Counted from the stretch's first letter, positions 35,518-45,984 are shown. The stretch is DNA of 64,000 bases from Betaproteobacteria bacterium HGW-Betaproteobacteria-7 (GCA_002840765.1 PHCE01000005.1:1-64000); one strand, 5' to 3'. Made by a program: numbers and translations. The notes: a model not told the origin generated them from the sequence alone.

Positions 35518-36953
35518 TGACCCGCCTCACGCCGCTCGCCCTGGCGCTGCTGCTCACCGGCTGCAGCGTCGGCCCCGACTACCTGCGACCGAGCAACTGG
35601 CTGCCGACTGCCTTCAGCAGCGCCGCCCCTATGCCGGAAACAGTCAATCCGGCCGTCGAAGCCCGCTGGTGGACGCTGTTCGCCGACGCCACGCTGAACG
35701 ACCTGGTCGACCAGGCGCAGCGCGACAACGCCGATCTGCGGACGGCCATCGCCCGCGTCGAACAGGCCGATGCCGCCGCCCGCGAGGCCGGCGCCTACTT
35801 CTTCCCGGCCATCGACGGCGAGGCCGGTGGCAGCAACAGTAAATTGAGCACGAAGACCGCCACCTGGTCGGCCAATTCGCCAGAAATCCTGCGCACGCGC
35901 AGTGCGGCGCTGACCACCTCGTATGAAATCGACGTTTGGGGCCGCGTCCGGCGCAGCAACGAAGCCGCCCGCGCGAACTTGCTGGCCAGCCGCTACGGCC
36001 GTGACGCTATCCGCCTGTCGGTGGCCGGTCTGGTCAGCAACACCTACCTGAACCTGCGCGCCCTCGACGCCCGCCTGGTCCTCACCCAGGAATCGCTGCG
36101 CAGCCGCCAGGATAGCGCCCGCCTGGTCAAGGCCCAGGTCGATGCCGGCCAGGTGTCGCCGCTCGACCAGTACCAGGCCGACGGCGCATTGGCCGCGCTC
36201 CAGGCGCAACTGGCCGAACTGCGCCGCGACCGAGCACTGGCCGAGCACCAGCTGGCACTGCTGACCGGCAATCCGCAACTGACGATCGCCGCCGGCGACC
36301 TGCGGCAAGTTCCCCTGCCGCCGCTACCGCCAAGCGGCCTGCCGGCCGATCTGGTCGATAGCCGGCCGGACATCCGCCAGGCCGAGCAGCAGCTGATCGC
36401 CGCCAATGCCAACATCGGCGTCGCCAAGGCCGGCTATTACCCGAAGTTCTCGCTGACCGGCAGCCTGGGCAGCGAGAGCAAGACGCTGTCCGACCTTTTC
36501 AGCGCCGGCACCGGCACCTGGTCGCTCGGCCTCGGTCTGCTCATGCCGATCCTCGACTTCGGCCGCACCACGGCGCGTGTCGACCAAGCCAAGGCAATCA
36601 ACGAACAATCGCTGATCGCCTGGCAGAACGCGCTGCAGACCGCCTACAAGGAAGTCCGCGACGCGCTGGTCCGACTACGCGAGGACGGCGAAGCCGAGAA
36701 GGCGCAGCAGATCCGCGTCGATAATGCGCAACAGGCGCTGGCGATCGCCAACACGCGCTACGAAGCCGGCTATACCGGTTACCTGGAGGTCCTGGAAGCC
36801 CAGCGCACCAGTAACGACGCGCTGCAGGCGATGATCGTCAGCCGCCAGGCGCGGCTGAGCGCGTCGGTCGATCTGTTCAAGGCGCTCGGCGGCGGCTGGC
36901 GCGACGAGATCACGGACAAAGCCACGGCGCCGGCAACCGACGGCGCCTCCTGA
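35514..36953 (+). CDS. oprM: Outer-membrane efflux channel lipoprotein (OprM/NodT family)
   Basis: The 479-residue protein has a lipobox LLTGC at about residues 13-17, then SVGPDYLRP, typical for this family. Two OEP repeats follow (DNADLRTAIARVEQADAAAREA and the later NANIGVAKAGYYPKFSLTGS). It forms the trimeric exit duct of the AcrAB system. AGGAGG at 35501-35506 supports the ATG at 35514; 35517 is equally possible. Confidence 0.96.
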   Translation: MMTRLTPLALALLLTGCSVGPDYLRPSNWLPTAFSSAAPMPETVNPAVEARWWTLFADATLNDLVDQAQRDNADLRTAIARVEQADAAAREAGAYFFPAIDGEAGGSNSKLSTKTATWSANSPEILRTRSAALTTSYEIDVWGRVRRSNEAARANLLASRYGRDAIRLSVAGLVSNTYLNLRALDARLVLTQESLRSRQDSARLVKAQVDAGQVSPLDQYQADGALAALQAQLAELRRDRALAEHQLALLTGNPQLTIAAGDLRQVPLPPLPPSGLPADLVDSRPDIRQAEQQLIAANANIGVAKAGYYPKFSLTGSLGSESKTLSDLFSAGTGTWSLGLGLLMPILDFGRTTARVDQAKAINEQSLIAWQNALQTAYKEVRDALVRLREDGEAEKAQQIRVDNAQQALAIANTRYEAGYTGYLEVLEAQRTSNDALQAMIVSRQARLSASVDLFKALGGGWRDEITDKATAPATDGAS

Positions 36954-36970
36954 CCCCAGCCCCGGCCGCC

Positions 36971-37858
36971 CTAACCGGCGGCCGGCCGCAGCCCTGGTTG
37001 GCGCCGGGCAAGCAGCTCGTTGCCAACCAGGGCGGCCAGCACCAAACCGCCACCCAACAGCACGCTGGCCGTCGGCGTCTCACCGGCGCCGAGCCAGGCC
37101 CAAGCAACGCCGAAAATGACTTCAAGCAGCGTCAGCAGCGAGATTTCAGGCGCTGGCAGTTCGCGCGTCAGGCGCACCATCAGCAGGCAGGGCACGGCCA
37201 GTTGCACGACACCGAGCAGCGCCAGCAGGCTCAGATCATGACCCGAGGCCTGCAGCGGCCAAGCCAGCGGCAAGGTGAGCGCCGCGGAAAGGACGGCGCC
37301 AATCAGCACCGCTGGCAACATGTCGACGGCCACCGTCGCGTCCTTGCCGACCTTCTGCAGCACCGTCAAATTGACCGCGCCGGCAAGTGGCACAGCGCAG
37401 GCGACCAGCGAACCGAGCAACGCACCCTCGCCCGCCTGGTTGCCGAACATCCAACCGATGCCGGCGCCGGCGACGACGATCGCCAGCCAGGTCCGCGCCG
37501 GAAGCCGATGGCCGAGCAGGAAGCGCGACAGCAGCGCCGTCAGCAGCGGCGCGATGGCCATCGTTACCAGCACGTTGGCCACTGAAGTCAGCGTCAGGGC
37601 GACCATGAAGGCGGTGTACATGACCGCCCAGCAGACTCCTGAAATCCATACAGCCCGACCCGCGCTCAGCAGCCCGCGCCACAGCCCGAAACCGCGCCAC
37701 CAGGTCAGAACGACAATCAACGCCAACGCGTTGAAGGCGCTGCGCCAGAAGGTGACTTCGAAGCTGCGCGCCGCATCGAGATGGCGAGTGACCACGCCGG
37801 CCATGCTCCACAGCAGGGTGACCAGGATCATCAGCGCCACGGCGCGGCGGTGCGTCAT
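36971..37858 (-). CDS. EamA/DMT-superfamily permease
   Basis: The 295-residue inner-membrane protein has ten predicted helices in two EamA halves (ILVTLLWSMAGVVTRHLD; later LTLLEVIFGVAWAWLGAGE). The substrate is unknown. The start at 37858 (MTHRRAVAL) is chosen because upstream in-frame sequence lies inside rlmB and is not hydrophobic. It follows rlmB by 7 bases on the same strand. Confidence 0.88.
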   Translation of the reverse strand: MTHRRAVALMILVTLLWSMAGVVTRHLDAARSFEVTFWRSAFNALALIVVLTWWRGFGLWRGLLSAGRAVWISGVCWAVMYTAFMVALTLTSVANVLVTMAIAPLLTALLSRFLLGHRLPARTWLAIVVAGAGIGWMFGNQAGEGALLGSLVACAVPLAGAVNLTVLQKVGKDATVAVDMLPAVLIGAVLSAALTLPLAWPLQASGHDLSLLALLGVVQLAVPCLLMVRLTRELPAPEISLLTLLEVIFGVAWAWLGAGETPTASVLLGGGLVLAALVGNELLARRQPGLRPAAG

Positions 37859-37865
37859 CGGCCGC

Positions 37866-38597
37866 TCAGTTACGGCGGCGACGGGCTTCGTACAGGCAGA
37901 CGCCGGCAGCCACGGAAACGTTGAGGCTTTCCACACTGCCATGCATCGGAATGCGCACCAGCTGGTCGCAGGTCTCCCGCGTCAGCCGGCGCATGCCCTC
38001 GCCTTCGGCACCCAGCACCCAGGCCGTGGCCTGTGGCCAGTCGGCGGCGTAAAGATCCTTGTCGGCTTCTCCAGCGGTGCCGATCACCCAGATCTCGCGC
38101 TCCTGCAATTCGCGCAGCGTCCGCGCCAGATTGGTCACCATCACATAGGGCACCGTCTCCGCCGCGCCGCTGGCCGTCTTGGCGGCCACGTCGGTTAGGC
38201 CGACGGCGCGGTCCTTCGGCGCGATCACGGCATGGACGCCGGCAGCATCGGCGACGCGCAGGCAGGCGCCGAGATTGCGCGGATCGGTGATGCCGTCGAG
38301 CACCAGCAGGAAGGCTGGTTCCTCCAGCGTATCGAGCACGTCATCGAGATGGGCCAGCTTGCGACTACCCTCGATACGAGCGATGACGCCCTGGTGGCGG
38401 GCATCCGGCGCCATGCCGTCGAGACGCTTGCCATCGGCGGCAATGATGCGCACCCCCTGCAGTTCAGCATGGGCGAGCAGGTCGCGGGCGCGCGCGTCCT
38501 GGCGCGTCGCATCGACATAAATTTCCTTGAGCGCCGCCGGGTCGTGGCGCAGCTTGGCGGTGACGGCATGGAAGCCGTAAATCAGGCGGGAGGACAT
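37866..38597 (-). CDS. rlmB: 23S rRNA 2'-O-methyltransferase (G2251), SpoU/TrmH family
   Basis: The 243-residue protein has an N-terminal RNA-binding domain ([14 protein letters not shown]) and a knotted SPOUT domain with the three family motifs ([45 protein letters not shown]). It methylates G2251 of 23S rRNA. Length is normal. In many relatives rlmB is beside rnr, as nearly here. Confidence 0.95.
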   Translation of the reverse strand: MSSRLIYGFHAVTAKLRHDPAALKEIYVDATRQDARARDLLAHAELQGVRIIAADGKRLDGMAPDARHQGVIARIEGSRKLAHLDDVLDTLEEPAFLLVLDGITDPRNLGACLRVADAAGVHAVIAPKDRAVGLTDVAAKTASGAAETVPYVMVTNLARTLRELQEREIWVIGTAGEADKDLYAADWPQATAWVLGAEGEGMRRLTRETCDQLVRIPMHGSVESLNVSVAAGVCLYEARRRRN

Positions 38598-38674
38598 GGC
38601 AGCTTTCGCGAAAACGAGGGGCGGATTTTAACGCAGCCACCAGGCGCTGGCTCGCCAGCCCCGCCTGGCATGCC

Positions 38675-39223
38675 CTAGTCGCAGGCCAAGGTCGCTTGCC
38701 GCAGAGATGATCCATCGCGCTCAAGCCAGCGCACCAGCAAAATATCGTGCAAGGCAATGTGATTGCCAACCCAGCGCATCAGCAAGGCATCCAGTTCACG
38801 AATCAGCACCACCGTCGTCATGCGGTCGAGGGCGGCGACGATTTCCTGAACCTTGCCGGAAATGGCGGCATGGTCTTCCATGTGCGCCTGGCAAACTTCA
38901 CGATCGACCAGCAGCATCAGGGAATCACGCATGATTTCGTCTTCCGTCCGGAAATGCTCAAGGATGAAAGCCAGCAAATCACCCAGCATCGACACCAGGG
39001 TGCCCTCGCAGTGCTGGCGACGATCCTGATCACAATGGCCACAGTGCTGGAAACGCAGCTGATCGACGCAGACCCGGCGCAGGTTGGCGATACTGCTGAG
39101 CAACAGGCCGTGCTCAGCATCAAGATGTGGATGCCCGGTCAGCAACTCCGGCGGCAGTTCGGGAAGCGAAGCACCAGCAAAACAATCAGCGATTGGTATC
39201 GCCTGGACCTCCTGATCCGCCAT
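38675..39223 (-). CDS. Bacteriohemerythrin
   Basis: The roughly 182-residue protein is a single hemerythrin domain with a Cys-rich insert. Likely diiron ligands, counted from the upstream in-frame ATG at 39238, are H43, H95, E99, H119, H123, H160 and D165 (AEH, HFRTE, HMEDH, HIALHD). The insert HCGHCDQDRRQHC near residues 65-77 adds three Cys and is unusual. The protein binds oxygen reversibly and may store or sense it. The start at 39223 has GGGG upstream and leaves room for the promoter; the ATG at 39238 is an alternative. Confidence 0.85.
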   Translation of the reverse strand: MADQEVQAIPIADCFAGASLPELPPELLTGHPHLDAEHGLLLSSIANLRRVCVDQLRFQHCGHCDQDRRQHCEGTLVSMLGDLLAFILEHFRTEDEIMRDSLMLLVDREVCQAHMEDHAAISGKVQEIVAALDRMTTVVLIRELDALLMRWVGNHIALHDILLVRWLERDGSSLRQATLACD

Positions 39224-39254
39224 CACAACCCCACACATGTCATATCAAGCCGGA

Positions 39255-39283
39255 ATTATACTGCGTGAAAATGTTCGATCTAA
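39255..39283 (-). promoter_or_regulatory. Candidate promoter of the bacteriohemerythrin gene
   Basis: On the minus strand a perfect TATAAT -10 (complement of 39255-39260) lies 17 bases after TTAGAT (complement of 39278-39283). It would start transcription near 39249, about 26 bases before the preferred ATG. Confidence 0.5.
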
Positions 39284-39375
39284 CGACTTAATAGAATCCG
39301 GCCTTCCGCAAGGTCAGCAGCGCCATCCGGCTTGCCGCCCGGCCAGACCAGTGCCTGCCCGGGCAGAGCGGCTGG

Positions 39376-41721
39376 TCATCTGCGGCGAGCTGGTTTTTTC
39401 GTCACCGACTTGGCAGACTTCCCCGAGGGCTCTTTGGCCGGTTGCCGCTCACTCACATTTTTCTTCGCCGAAACGGCCTCTCCATCGCTCCGGCGCGGTG
39501 CCGCGCCAGTCCGTCCGGGAGAGCGTCGGGCACTGCTACCCTTGTCATCGTTGACCAGGACAAAATCGATCTTGTTGCTTTCCAGATCGGCCCTGACCAG
39601 GCGGACCCGCACCCGGTCGCCGAGGCGATAGCGCTTGCCGCTACGCTCGCCGAGCATCTGGTGCTTGATGTTGTCAAACTGGAAATAGTCCTCGCCCAGT
39701 TCCGAGACATGCACCAGGCCTTCGATGTAGATCGTATCCAGAGCAACGAAGATGCCAAAGCCAGTCACCGCCGAAATGGTGCCATCGAACTCCTCGCCGA
39801 TGCGCTCCTTCATGAAGAAGCACTTCAGCCAGTTCTCGACGTCGCGCGTCGCCTCATCGGCCCGCCGCTCGGTGGCCGAACACTGCAGGCCGATATCGTC
39901 CCATTCGCTGACCGGAGTATAGGTTTCACCCGCCAGCACCGCCTTGATCGCCCGATGCACCAGCAGGTCGGGATAACGGCGAATGGGTGAGGTGAAGTGC
40001 GTGTAGTGCTCGTAGGCCAGGCCGAAGTGGCCGACGTTGTCGGGGCTATACATGGCCTGCCTCAGCGAGCGCAGCATGACTGTCTGCAGCAACTGGAAAT
40101 CCGGGCGCTGCTTGACCTGCTCGAGCAGGATCGCGTAATCCTTGGCCCGTGGATCGTCACCGCCACCCAGAGCAAGCCCGAACTCACCGAGAAAGGCCCG
40201 CAGGTTCTTCAGCTTTTCGTCGGAGGGGGCCGCATGCACGCGGTACAGGCAGGTCTGCTTGTGCGCGGCGAGGAAATCCGAGGCGCAGACGTTGGCCGCC
40301 AACATGCATTCCTCGATCAACCGATGCGCATCATTGCGCACCACCGGCACGATGTTCTCGATCTTGCCGTCGGCATTGAACAGCATCTGCGTCTCGGTCG
40401 TTTCGAAATCAATCGCCCCGCGCGCCGAGCGCTGCTTGTGCAGCGCCTGGAAGAGCTTGTAGAGATCCTTGACGTGCGGTAGGACAGCTTTGTGCTCGTC
40501 GGTCGCCGGCTTGGCCTCAGCCGACAGCCACGACCACACCAGGTTGTAGGTCAGTCGGGCATGCGAACGGAAGACTGCTGGATAGAAGCGATAGTCGCCG
40601 ATCTTCCCGGCAGCACTGATCTCCATGTCGCAAACCATGGCCAGGCGCTCAACCTCGGGGTTCAGCGAACAGATGCCGTTGGACAGCTTCTCCGGCAGCA
40701 TGGGAATGACCCGGCGCGGGAAATAGACGGAATTGCCGCGCTCCAGCGCTTCCTTGTCGAGCGCCATGCCCGGCCGGACGTAATGCGACACGTCGGCGAT
40801 AGCCACCACCAGACGCCAGCCGCGCCCCTTCTTCTCGCAATAGACGGCATCGTCGAAATCGCGCGCCGTCTCGCCGTCGATGGTCACCAGCGGCAGTGCA
40901 CGCAAATCCTCGCGGCCGGCCAGATCGGCCTTCCTGACCTTGTCCGCCAACGCCTTGTTTTCCTCCAGCGCCTTCTTGGAAAACTCAAAAGGCAGATCGT
41001 GCTTACGCAGCGCGATCTCGATCTCCATGCCCGGATCGGCGTAATTACCGAGCACCTCGATGACACGCCCGATCGGCTGGGAAAACTTGCTCGGCTGCTC
41101 GATGATCTCGACCATCACCACCTGGCCTGACTCGATTTTCAGCTTGGCCTTCTTCTCCGGCGGCACCAGGATGTCCTGGGCGATACGGCGATTCTCCGGG
41201 ACGACGAAGACCACGCCATGCTCAACGAAAACGCGGCCGACAACACGCGTATTAACCCGTTCGGTAACCTCGACGATGCTGCCTTCCGGCCGCCCCTTGC
41301 GATCGATACCCATGACCCGGACCAGCGCCCGGTCGCCGTGCAGGACCTTGCCCATCTGGTGCTGATCAAGAAAAATATCGGCGCTGCCATCGTCCGGCAC
41401 CAGGAAACCATAACCGTCCGGATGACCCTGGATCCTGCCGGCCGTCAGGCTGGCCCGTTCGGGCAGGATGTAGGCGCCCTTACGGTTGCGCAACAACTGC
41501 CCCTCCCTTTCCATGGCGCCAAGACGGCGCTGGAACATGTCGCGTTCGCTTTCGGCAATATCGAGCAGGGCGCTCAGTTCGGCGAAGCCGAGTGGCCGCC
41601 CCTCATCGGCCAGTATCCGGGAAACGTATTCACGTGAAGGGAGCGGTGCATCGTAACGAACGGACTCGCGTTCGAAGAAGGGGTCGGCACGGCGAATTTT
41701 TGACAGTTTTTTTATTGACAT
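39376..41721 (-). CDS. rnr: Ribonuclease R
   Basis: The 781-residue 3'-5' exoribonuclease degrades structured RNA. Domains in order are an N-terminal winged-helix-like region, two cold-shock domains (GRIQGHPDGYGFLVPDDG), the RNB catalytic domain with DGETARDFDDAV, an S1 domain (GTISAVTGFGIFVALD) and a Lys/Arg-rich tail. The start MSIKKLSK at 41721 is the family-like start. In-frame sequence further upstream runs through the tRNA gene on the other strand and is not coding. The start codon overlaps the -35 box of the divergent tRNA promoter. Confidence 0.96.
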   Translation of the reverse strand: MSIKKLSKIRRADPFFERESVRYDAPLPSREYVSRILADEGRPLGFAELSALLDIAESERDMFQRRLGAMEREGQLLRNRKGAYILPERASLTAGRIQGHPDGYGFLVPDDGSADIFLDQHQMGKVLHGDRALVRVMGIDRKGRPEGSIVEVTERVNTRVVGRVFVEHGVVFVVPENRRIAQDILVPPEKKAKLKIESGQVVMVEIIEQPSKFSQPIGRVIEVLGNYADPGMEIEIALRKHDLPFEFSKKALEENKALADKVRKADLAGREDLRALPLVTIDGETARDFDDAVYCEKKGRGWRLVVAIADVSHYVRPGMALDKEALERGNSVYFPRRVIPMLPEKLSNGICSLNPEVERLAMVCDMEISAAGKIGDYRFYPAVFRSHARLTYNLVWSWLSAEAKPATDEHKAVLPHVKDLYKLFQALHKQRSARGAIDFETTETQMLFNADGKIENIVPVVRNDAHRLIEECMLAANVCASDFLAAHKQTCLYRVHAAPSDEKLKNLRAFLGEFGLALGGGDDPRAKDYAILLEQVKQRPDFQLLQTVMLRSLRQAMYSPDNVGHFGLAYEHYTHFTSPIRRYPDLLVHRAIKAVLAGETYTPVSEWDDIGLQCSATERRADEATRDVENWLKCFFMKERIGEEFDGTISAVTGFGIFVALDTIYIEGLVHVSELGEDYFQFDNIKHQMLGERSGKRYRLGDRVRVRLVRADLESNKIDFVLVNDDKGSSARRSPGRTGAAPRRSDGEAVSAKKNVSERQPAKEPSGKSAKSVTKKPARRR

Positions 41722-41742
41722 CTCTTTTTCTTTCTCTATAAT
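41715..41742 (+). promoter_or_regulatory. Consensus promoter of the tRNA-Leu gene
   Basis: A perfect TTGACA at 41715-41720 and a perfect TATAAT at 41737-41742 are separated by 16 bases. Transcription would begin about 12 bases before the tRNA. The -35 hexamer overlaps the first codon of the divergent rnr gene. Confidence 0.85.
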
Positions 41743-41761
41743 GGCGGCTCTTCGCACCTGT

Positions 41762-41839
<78 letters not shown>

Positions 41840-41847
41840 GCGATTTT

Positions 41848-41881
41848 GAATGAAGGCCTTGTCTTGACAAGGCCTTCATTC
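41848..41881 (+). terminator. Terminator-like hairpin after the tRNA
   Basis: A perfect 16-base inverted repeat GAATGAAGGCCTTGTC (41848-41863) pairs with 41866-41881 across a two-base gap. Only a short T-rich stretch follows. It lies 9 bases after the tRNA CCA end and probably stops or processes the transcript. Confidence 0.7.
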
Positions 41882-42022
41882 ATTTCCGGCGAGCCAAACC
41901 GAAGGGCCGCATTGTCTCACAGACAGCGTCTCCACGGTCTTAACATTTGTTAACACTTGGTTGCAGCATCGCCGTTGGCGCCTGGTTATTCTGGTCTCGT
42001 ACCCCAACCAGCGAGGCCTATC

Positions 42023-42403
42023 ATGAACAAGACCACCAGCCTTCTCGTCGCCACCACTCTGGGCATCGCCCTGGTCGGCAATGCCCAGGCCAGAGACCGC
42101 GACGATCGGCGCCATGCTTACGACCATCGTCCGCCGCACTACCAGAAATTCAACCATCACCGACATCATGCTCCGCGCGTCATCCATCGCCACCACCGTG
42201 ACTGGGTCGGCCCGGCCGCCCTGATCGCCCTGACCGGCGTCGCCGTTGGCGCCGCCGTCAGCTACCTGCCGCCGGCGCCCCGGGTCATCTACGCCGCCCC
42301 GCCGCCCACCTCAGGCAACTGGTATTACTGCGGCTCCTCAGGTCAGTACTACCCGTATACCAACGCCTGTCCGGAAGGCTGGCAGGCGGTCGCACCGCGC
42401 TGA
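42023..42403 (+). CDS. Small His-rich periplasmic protein
   Basis: The 126-residue protein has a signal peptide ending NAQA (about residue 23). A segment very rich in His and Arg follows (HRPPHYQKFNHHRHHAP), then a Gly/Ala hydrophobic stretch and a C-terminal WYYCGSSGQYYPY...CPEGWQ box. This box is shared by a set of uncharacterised proteobacterial envelope proteins. Metal binding is plausible from the His content but unproven. The gene is monocistronic and ends at a strong hairpin. Confidence 0.75.
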   Translation: MNKTTSLLVATTLGIALVGNAQARDRDDRRHAYDHRPPHYQKFNHHRHHAPRVIHRHHRDWVGPAALIALTGVAVGAAVSYLPPAPRVIYAAPPPTSGNWYYCGSSGQYYPYTNACPEGWQAVAPR

Positions 42404-42409
42404 AACGAC

Positions 42410-42432
42410 AACGGGCCCGCAAAGGGCCCGTT
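42410..42432. terminator. Bidirectional hairpin between convergent genes
   Basis: AACGGGCCC (42410-42418) pairs perfectly with GGGCCCGTT (42424-42432) around the loop GCAAA. It lies between the convergent His-rich protein gene and purA and could serve both. No T run is present. Confidence 0.6.
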
Positions 42433-42452
42433 GGTTGGCGGGGTACGCTGAC

Positions 42453-43760
42453 TCAGTTGAAGGGATGGTCCTTCAGAATGGTTTCGTCGCGTTCCGGCCC
42501 GGTGGACACGATGGCGATTGGCACCTCGCAGAGCTCCTCGAGGCGATTCAGGTAGGCTTGGGCATTGACCGGCAAGTCTTCCCAGCGCTTGACGCGGAAA
42601 GTCGTTCCTTCCCAACCCTGCATCGTTTCGTAGATCGGCTCGCAGCGGGCCACGTCGTCGGCCCCAATCGGCAACAGATCGATGACTTTGTCACCCAGCC
42701 GGTAGCCGGTGCAGATCTTGATTTCCTTGAGGCCATCGAGGACATCGAGCTTGGTGATGCACAGCCCGGTGAGACCGTTGATGCGAGCCGAACGGCGCAG
42801 CAGGGCGGCATCGAACCAGCCGCAACGGCGCTTGCGCCCGGTCACCGTACCGAACTCCTTGCCGACCGAGAACATCTGGTGGCCCGGCGTACCTTCGGTA
42901 TCGATATCCAGTTCGCTGGGGAAGGGACCGCCACCGACGCGCGTGCAATAGGCTTTGGTGATGCCCAGCACGTAATGCAGCATGCCCGGGCCGATGCCGG
43001 CACCCGCCGCCGCCTGGCCGGCGACGCAATTGGACGAGGTGACGAAGGGGTAGGTGCCATGGTCGATATCGAGCAGCGTGCCCTGGGCACCTTCGAACAG
43101 CATGTTGTGGCCAGCCTTGTTGGCATCGTACAGCGCCGCCGAGACGTCGACGACGAGCGGTTTGATTTGCTCGGCATCGGCCATCGCCTGATCGTAGACC
43201 ATCTGGAAGTCGACCGGGTCGGCCTTGAAATACTGGGTCAGCACGAAGTTGTGGTATTCGAGGACTTCCTTCAGCTTCTCGGCGAAGCGCTCGGGATGGA
43301 ACAGGTCATACACGCGCAGGCCGCGCCGCGACACCTTGTCCTCGTAGGTCGGACCAATACCTTTGCCGGTCGTACCGATCTTCTGGTCACCAGCCTTGGC
43401 CGCCTCACGTGCCTTGTCGATGGCCGAGTGGTACGGCAGGATGAGCGGGCAGCCCGGGCTGATCTTGAGGCGCGAGCGGACGTCGATGCCACCCTTCTCC
43501 AATTCGGCAATTTCGCCAATCAGGTGATGAATGTCGAGGACAACACCATTGCCGATATAGCAGTCAACGCCGTCACGGACGATGCCCGAGGGCACCAGAT
43601 TTAGCTTGTAGACGTTTTCACCGACGACCAGTGTATGACCGGCGTTGTGCCCACCCTGAAAACGGACGACCCCCTTGGCATGATCGGTCAGCCAATCGAC
43701 GATCTTGCCTTTTCCTTCGTCGCCCCACTGGGTGCCGACGACGATGACATTCTTGGCCAT
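42453..43760 (-). CDS. purA: Adenylosuccinate synthetase
   Basis: The 435-residue cytoplasmic enzyme joins IMP and aspartate with GTP in AMP synthesis. The N-terminal GTP loop [17 protein letters not shown] and the NAGHTLVVG and [13 protein letters not shown] segments are intact. Length is normal. It is the last gene of the long minus-strand chain, 3 bases after hisZ. Confidence 0.98.
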   Translation of the reverse strand: MAKNVIVVGTQWGDEGKGKIVDWLTDHAKGVVRFQGGHNAGHTLVVGENVYKLNLVPSGIVRDGVDCYIGNGVVLDIHHLIGEIAELEKGGIDVRSRLKISPGCPLILPYHSAIDKAREAAKAGDQKIGTTGKGIGPTYEDKVSRRGLRVYDLFHPERFAEKLKEVLEYHNFVLTQYFKADPVDFQMVYDQAMADAEQIKPLVVDVSAALYDANKAGHNMLFEGAQGTLLDIDHGTYPFVTSSNCVAGQAAAGAGIGPGMLHYVLGITKAYCTRVGGGPFPSELDIDTEGTPGHQMFSVGKEFGTVTGRKRRCGWFDAALLRRSARINGLTGLCITKLDVLDGLKEIKICTGYRLGDKVIDLLPIGADDVARCEPIYETMQGWEGTTFRVKRWEDLPVNAQAYLNRLEELCEVPIAIVSTGPERDETILKDHPFN

Positions 43761-43763
43761 TTA

Positions 43764-44918
43764 TTAATCCTCTTGTATTGCTTCAATAATCCAGTGCTCG
43801 CCGACCCGTGCCAGCTTGCGGTCGCAGAACGGCCCTTCGCAGGCGGCTTCGCCCGGCAGCAGTTCGACGACAATTTCGCCCTGAGTGCGCAGCGCCGCGA
43901 TATGCGCTGCCAGTTCCCGGTCGGTACCGGCATGCGGCGCCAGGACCGCAGCGGCCACACGTGCCGGCGGCAGCAGGCGGGCGATTTCACGTAAATCCAT
44001 CGAGAAGCCGGTGGCCGGACGGGCCCGGCCGAAGGTCCGGCCAGCGCCGTCATAGCGACCGCCAAGGGCGATTGCCGCGGGATAGCCCGGGCAATAGGCG
44101 GCGAAAACCACGCCGTTGTGATAGTGGTAGCCGCGCAGATCGGAAAGATCAACTGACAGCGGCAGATCGGACGCCTCGGCAAAGATGTGACGCAAGCTAT
44201 CGAGGGCAGCAACGACGGCTGGCAGATCCGGCAGCAGAGCGTAGGCCTGGTCGACGATCTCCGGGCCGCCATAGAGTTGCGGCAGGGCGAGCAGCGCCTC
44301 GCGCCACGGCGTAGCGACATCGGCACACGCCTCTTCCAGGCCCGGCACGTCCTTGGTCTGCAGCAGGCTGAGCAGATTGTCTTCGGCTTCCTTGGGCAAT
44401 CCGGCCGCCTCGGCCAGGGCACGGAAAATACCGACATGACCGAGATCGATACGCGCCAGCGGCAACTTGATCGCGGCAAAGGAACCGGCCAGCAGGCGAA
44501 TGATGTCGAGATCAGCCTCGATACCGGCATAGCCGTATAGCTCAGCACCGATCTGCACTGGCTCGCGGCCGGCGGAAACCGTCGCCGGCAGCGTATGCAG
44601 CACGTTGCCGCAATAGCACAGTCGAGTCACGCCCTGATGGTTGAGCAGATGGGCGTCGATGCGCGCCGCCTGCGGCGTGATGTCGGCACGCACACCCATG
44701 GTCCGCCCGGAGAGCTGGTCGACCAGTTTGAAGGTGCGCAGGTTGAGATCCTGGCCAGCTCCGGTCAGCAGCGACTCGAGATACTCGAGCATCGGCGGCA
44801 TGACGTATTCGAAGCCACGCAAACGGAAGTGGTCGAGAAAGTCTCGACGCAGTTTCTCGATGCGCGCAGCCTCGGCCGGCAGCGCATCGGCAATGTGTTC
44901 GGGTAACAGCCAGTTCAT
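43764..44918 (-). CDS. hisZ: ATP phosphoribosyltransferase regulatory subunit
   Basis: The 384-residue protein resembles histidyl-tRNA synthetase ([32 protein letters not shown]) but lacks the anticodon-binding domain. HisZ pairs with short-form HisG to control histidine synthesis. True hisS is separately present at 51955. The start at 44918 (MNWLLPEH) is chosen over an upstream in-frame start that runs through the DUF2065 gene. Confidence 0.95.
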   Translation of the reverse strand: MNWLLPEHIADALPAEAARIEKLRRDFLDHFRLRGFEYVMPPMLEYLESLLTGAGQDLNLRTFKLVDQLSGRTMGVRADITPQAARIDAHLLNHQGVTRLCYCGNVLHTLPATVSAGREPVQIGAELYGYAGIEADLDIIRLLAGSFAAIKLPLARIDLGHVGIFRALAEAAGLPKEAEDNLLSLLQTKDVPGLEEACADVATPWREALLALPQLYGGPEIVDQAYALLPDLPAVVAALDSLRHIFAEASDLPLSVDLSDLRGYHYHNGVVFAAYCPGYPAAIALGGRYDGAGRTFGRARPATGFSMDLREIARLLPPARVAAAVLAPHAGTDRELAAHIAALRTQGEIVVELLPGEAACEGPFCDRKLARVGEHWIIEAIQED

Positions 44919-45100
44919 GAAAAGATCAGGATGAGGACGAGGCCGATCAGCATTGAGGTCAGCCCGACAAAGCGGATCTGCCCGTCCGAAAATTGAATGA
45001 GGCGGCGAAAGGTCTCGCGCCATGCAGCCGGTGCGATGAAAGGCATAGCCCCTTCAAGCACCAGCATCAAGGCAAAGGCCAGCAGCAGGGTGGTGGTCAT
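44915..45100 (-). CDS. DUF2065 small membrane protein
   Basis: The 61-residue protein has two hydrophobic helices ([35 protein letters not shown]). DUF2065 proteins of unknown function usually lie between hflC and hisZ/purA, as here. It overlaps hflC and hisZ by 4 bases each. Confidence 0.9.
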   Translation of the reverse strand: MTTTLLLAFALMLVLEGAMPFIAPAAWRETFRRLIQFSDGQIRFVGLTSMLIGLVLILIFS

Positions 45101-45984
45101 TTAGCCTTGTCGCCACCCCGCCCGGTGCTCTTCATGTATTTGAAGAAATCGGAACTGGGGTCGACGACCAGCATATCGCTCTTATTGGTAAAGCTGGCGC
45201 GATAGGCTTCGAGGCTACGATAAAAGGCGTAAAACTCGGGGCTCTGGTTGAAGGCCGCAGCATAGATCGCGGAAGCCTTGCCGTCGCCCTCGCCCTTGAT
45301 CTTCTGCGCATCGCGGTAGGCGTCGGCAATGATCACTTCGCGTTGGCGATCGGCGTCGGCGCGAATCTTTTCCGCCTCAGCCGAACCTTCAGAACGCAGC
45401 TCGTTGGCAACGCGTTTGCGCTCGGCCTCCATCCGGCGATACACCGCATCGCTGACCTCGGTCGGCAACTCAACGCGCTTCAGACGCACATCGACAATCT
45501 CGACACCAATCCGCCGGGCATCGACATCGGCCTTGACGCGCATCTGCTCCATGATCTTGTCGCGCTCGCCGGACACCACATCATGCACGGTACGCTTGCC
45601 GAACTCTTCGCGCAGGCCGGCGTTAACCGTCTGGTTCAGGCGCGTCCTGGCCCGCTCCTCGTCGCCGCCGACCGAGATGTAGTACAGGCTGGGATCGACG
45701 ATGCGCCACTTGATGTAGGAATCGACCAGGACATTCTTCTTCTCGGAGGTAATGAAGCGCTCGGCCTCATTGTTGTCCAGCGTCAGGATACGCTTTTCGA
45801 AATAGCGCACGTTCTGAATCATCGGAATCTTGAAATTCAGACCCGGTTCGCTGATTACCCGCTTGACTTCACCCAACTGGAAGACGAGCGCGTACAGCCG
45901 CTGATCAACGGTATACATAGACATCGCCAGGACCACCAACACGGTGGCGACGATGAAACCCAAGACATTCAGACGCGAGCTCAT
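45097..45984 (-). CDS. hflC: HflC, SPFH membrane protein that modulates FtsH
   Basis: The 295-residue protein has an N-terminal membrane helix (VLGFIVATVLVVLAMSMYTV), an SPFH/band-7 domain in the periplasm and a long helix rich in Arg/Glu/Ala (RRMEAERKRVANELRSEGSAEAEKIRA). It forms a large cage with HflK around FtsH. Its start touches the hflK stop. Confidence 0.97.
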   Translation of the reverse strand: MSSRLNVLGFIVATVLVVLAMSMYTVDQRLYALVFQLGEVKRVISEPGLNFKIPMIQNVRYFEKRILTLDNNEAERFITSEKKNVLVDSYIKWRIVDPSLYYISVGGDEERARTRLNQTVNAGLREEFGKRTVHDVVSGERDKIMEQMRVKADVDARRIGVEIVDVRLKRVELPTEVSDAVYRRMEAERKRVANELRSEGSAEAEKIRADADRQREVIIADAYRDAQKIKGEGDGKASAIYAAAFNQSPEFYAFYRSLEAYRASFTNKSDMLVVDPSSDFFKYMKSTGRGGDKAK

